The notes under the pieces: model-generated | Told to the model about the DNA's origin: nothing | Seen by the model: the letters and a program-made list of their open reading frames with translations, nothing else | The model's database searches: none | Program-made: the position numbers and the translations under genes | Shown here: positions 6,636 through 7,480 of the stretch, piece by piece | Numbering within the stretch: position 1 is the stretch's first letter | Layout of the letters: each line of letters opens with the position of its first letter | NCBI GenBank assembly: GCA_900754615.1 | Contig: CAAEDN010000091.1 | Span: forward strand, 1-7,480 | DNA: 7,480 bases | Direction: 5' to 3' | Source of the DNA: an uncultured Holdemanella sp. | GTDB taxonomy: Bacteria > Bacillota_I > Bacilli_A > Erysipelotrichales > Erysipelotrichaceae

Positions 6636-6648
6636 CTGCACTTTTTTT
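6612..6648 (+). terminator. Second terminator-like hairpin, interlocked with the 12-bp inverted repeat
   Basis: AAAGTGCAGT (6612-6621) and ACTGCACTTT (6635-6644) pair perfectly over 10 bp with a 13-nt loop, followed by further T to 6648 (seven in a row, 6642-6648). The loop contains almost the whole right arm of the preceding inverted repeat. It has the form of a plus-strand terminator behind the first one; on the minus strand it could also help to stop the convergent iron-sulfur gene, though the T tail there is poor. Confidence 0.65.
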
Positions 6649-6651
6649 GGT

Positions 6652-7347
6652 TTAATCTAAAATTTTTCCATCTATTGAAATTGTGACGACTTGCCAAGGA
6701 ATGAACTTTTTGCTTTCCTGCAAAGCTTTCTTAACCGCATTTTCAAGGCCACCACAACAAGGCACTTCCATACGAACAATGGTTACACTTTCAATGGAAT
6801 TCATACGAATAATATCGCAAAGCTTTTCTGAATAATCCACACCATCGAGTTTTGGACATCCAATTAAAGTTACTTTGTTTCTCATAAATTCCTGATGGAA
6901 ATTGGCATAGGCATAGGCTGTACAATCCGCAGCAACTAAAAGCTTGGCATGTTGAAAGAATGGTGCGTTGATTGGTGCTAACTTAATTTGTACAGGCCAT
7001 GATGTTAGTTGACTTGTTACATCAATAGATAAACTTGATACAACTGGATTGAATGTATGCATCATAGAGCCTGGACATCCAGTATGCATGGTACCAGAAT
7101 CTTTCATGCGTTGTTCCATATTCTTTTTTACTGCCTCTTCATCATAAGCTAAAGTATCTTTTTCAATGAATGAAATAGCACCTGTAGGACATGTGGGTAA
7201 ACAATCACCAAGTCCGTCACAATAATCATCTCGCATTAATTTCGCTTTTCCATTCACTAAGCCAATGGCTCCTTCATGGCAGGCATCCACACAGATACCG
7301 CATCCTGTACATTTATCTTCATCAATTTGAATTATTTTTCTTAACAT
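6652..7347 (-). CDS. 4Fe-4S ferredoxin-domain protein with cysteine-rich C-terminal domain
   Basis: 231 residues. A ferredoxin domain occupies about 1-62: C13/C16/C19/C23 is a full motif, but the second motif has only C43, C49 and C53, with Leu46 where the second cysteine would be (CDGLGDC). After an acidic/helical linker (about 64-85) comes a C-terminal domain with C91 (TGCPG), C142 (AADCTAYAY), C164 (GCPKLD) and a C197-C198 pair (PCCGG). I recognise it as a widespread iron-sulfur protein of anaerobic Firmicutes without an established role; electron transfer or redox sensing are likely. It is cytoplasmic, with no signal peptide or membrane segment. ATG 7347 is preceded by GAGG about 8 nt upstream. 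It is a single-gene unit with its own promoter and converges on the peptidase gene. No partner gene is visible in the window. Confidence 0.85.
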   Translation of the reverse strand: MLRKIIQIDEDKCTGCGICVDACHEGAIGLVNGKAKLMRDDYCDGLGDCLPTCPTGAISFIEKDTLAYDEEAVKKNMEQRMKDSGTMHTGCPGSMMHTFNPVVSSLSIDVTSQLTSWPVQIKLAPINAPFFQHAKLLVAADCTAYAYANFHQEFMRNKVTLIGCPKLDGVDYSEKLCDIIRMNSIESVTIVRMEVPCCGGLENAVKKALQESKKFIPWQVVTISIDGKILD

Positions 7348-7381
7348 AGAATCATCCTCATTTCTTATGCACTTATTTTAG

Positions 7382-7392
7382 TGTATAATACA
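7382..7392 (+). promoter_or_regulatory. Palindromic -10 region, likely bidirectional
   Basis: TGTATAATACA is a perfect 11-base palindrome centred on 7387. It holds a consensus TATAAT on the plus strand (7384-7389), overlapping by 5 bases the TATTAT used on the minus strand. The plus-strand -35 at the right distance (TTTCTT, 7361-7366) is poor. Plus-strand transcription would start near 7395-7397, at the left edge of a GC-rich hairpin-rich stretch. Confidence 0.5.
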
Positions 7393-7413
7393 TTAAATTA
7401 GGTCAGTTTACAA
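7385..7413 (-). promoter_or_regulatory. Promoter of the iron-sulfur protein gene
   Basis: On the minus strand TTGTAA (7413-7408), a 17-nt spacer and TATTAT (7390-7385) form a good sigma-A promoter (4 of 6 and 5 of 6 matches). The start would be near 7378, giving a leader of about 30 nt that carries the GAGG ribosome binding site. Confidence 0.6.
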
Positions 7414-7480
7414 GGAACTACACGCAGACCGTGAAACGGGCTGCTGACAACAAACGGCGCTATGCTCCCGGCTGGGTGCA
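7396..7480 (+). ncRNA. Candidate structured RNA, 5' part only, family not identified
   Basis: The last 60 bases are about 63 percent G+C, far above the surrounding AT-rich genes, and there is no convincing reading frame. Foldable elements are dense. CAG-A-CCG / CGG-G-CTG form a hairpin at 7425-7443 with a TGAAA loop. GTCAG (7402-7406) can pair with CTGAC (7444-7448) around it. TGC-T-CCC / GGG-T-GCA form another hairpin at 7463-7480 with a GGCT loop. A consensus -10 lies just upstream. It could be a housekeeping or regulatory ncRNA or a long 5' leader; I cannot place it in a known family, and it runs off the window. Start and strand are inferred from the -10 only. Confidence 0.4.

Noticed and set aside
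6591..6644. Full H-type pseudoknot from the interlocked repeats
   Set aside because: The connecting loop that would have to cross the 12-bp stem is zero bases long, so both stems cannot form completely at once; alternative hairpins are more likely.
7396..7480. Named RNA family for the GC-rich right end (tmRNA, SRP RNA, 6S, RNase P, T-box, group II intron 5' end)
   Set aside because: None of the conserved core sequences I know for these is visible in the 85 bases available, so only an unnamed structured RNA is claimed.

Overview
The window comes from a low-GC, Gram-positive-type genome. Evidence: A/T-rich third codon positions, strong AGGAGG-type ribosome binding sites, T-tailed hairpin terminators and a CcpA-type cre sequence. 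The protein families (a PDDEXK/Rpn transposase-type nuclease with a coiled-coil tail, a GltD-like multi-cluster iron-sulfur oxidoreductase next to hypA and hypB, and an anaerobe-type iron-sulfur protein) suggest a strictly anaerobic gut Bacillota, plausibly of the Erysipelotrichia. That placement is inference from resemblance; no 16S or other marker is present.

Layout. (1) Positions 1-942, minus: a PDDEXK/Rpn-family gene, truncated by the window edge and broken by two single-base frameshifts, with a 21-bp tandem repeat in its coiled-coil tail. (2) 993-4704, minus: a tight three-gene operon, hypB - 893-aa FAD/iron-sulfur oxidoreductase - hypA, with 1-nt gaps between genes and a hairpin terminator at its end. 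(3) 4705-4813: divergent control region with a perfect cre match next to hypB and a good promoter whose predicted start falls on the ATG of the opposite gene. (4) 4814-6560, plus: a nitrilase-superfamily amidase overlapped by 23 bp by a self-cleaving P1/DmpA-type peptidase. (5) 6561-6651: convergent intergenic region with one conventional terminator followed by two interlocked inverted repeats. (6) 6652-7347, minus: a 231-aa iron-sulfur protein with an incomplete second cluster motif. (7) 7348-7480: a shared, palindromic -10 region from which transcription could run both ways. To the right lies a GC-rich, hairpin-rich stretch that looks like the 5' end of a structured RNA leaving the window.

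How the genes may work together. HypB (GTPase) and HypA (nickel/zinc protein) deliver nickel to enzymes, classically [NiFe] hydrogenase or urease. Here they flank a large NAD(P)H-type, multi-[4Fe-4S] flavoprotein, with no hydrogenase structural gene and no hypC-F in view, so either the nickel target lies elsewhere or the flavoprotein is linked to it functionally. The cre site implies that this redox/nickel operon is turned down when preferred sugars are present. The divergent amidase-peptidase pair looks like small amide or peptide scavenging. No CRISPR array, tRNA, rRNA or complete insertion sequence was seen.
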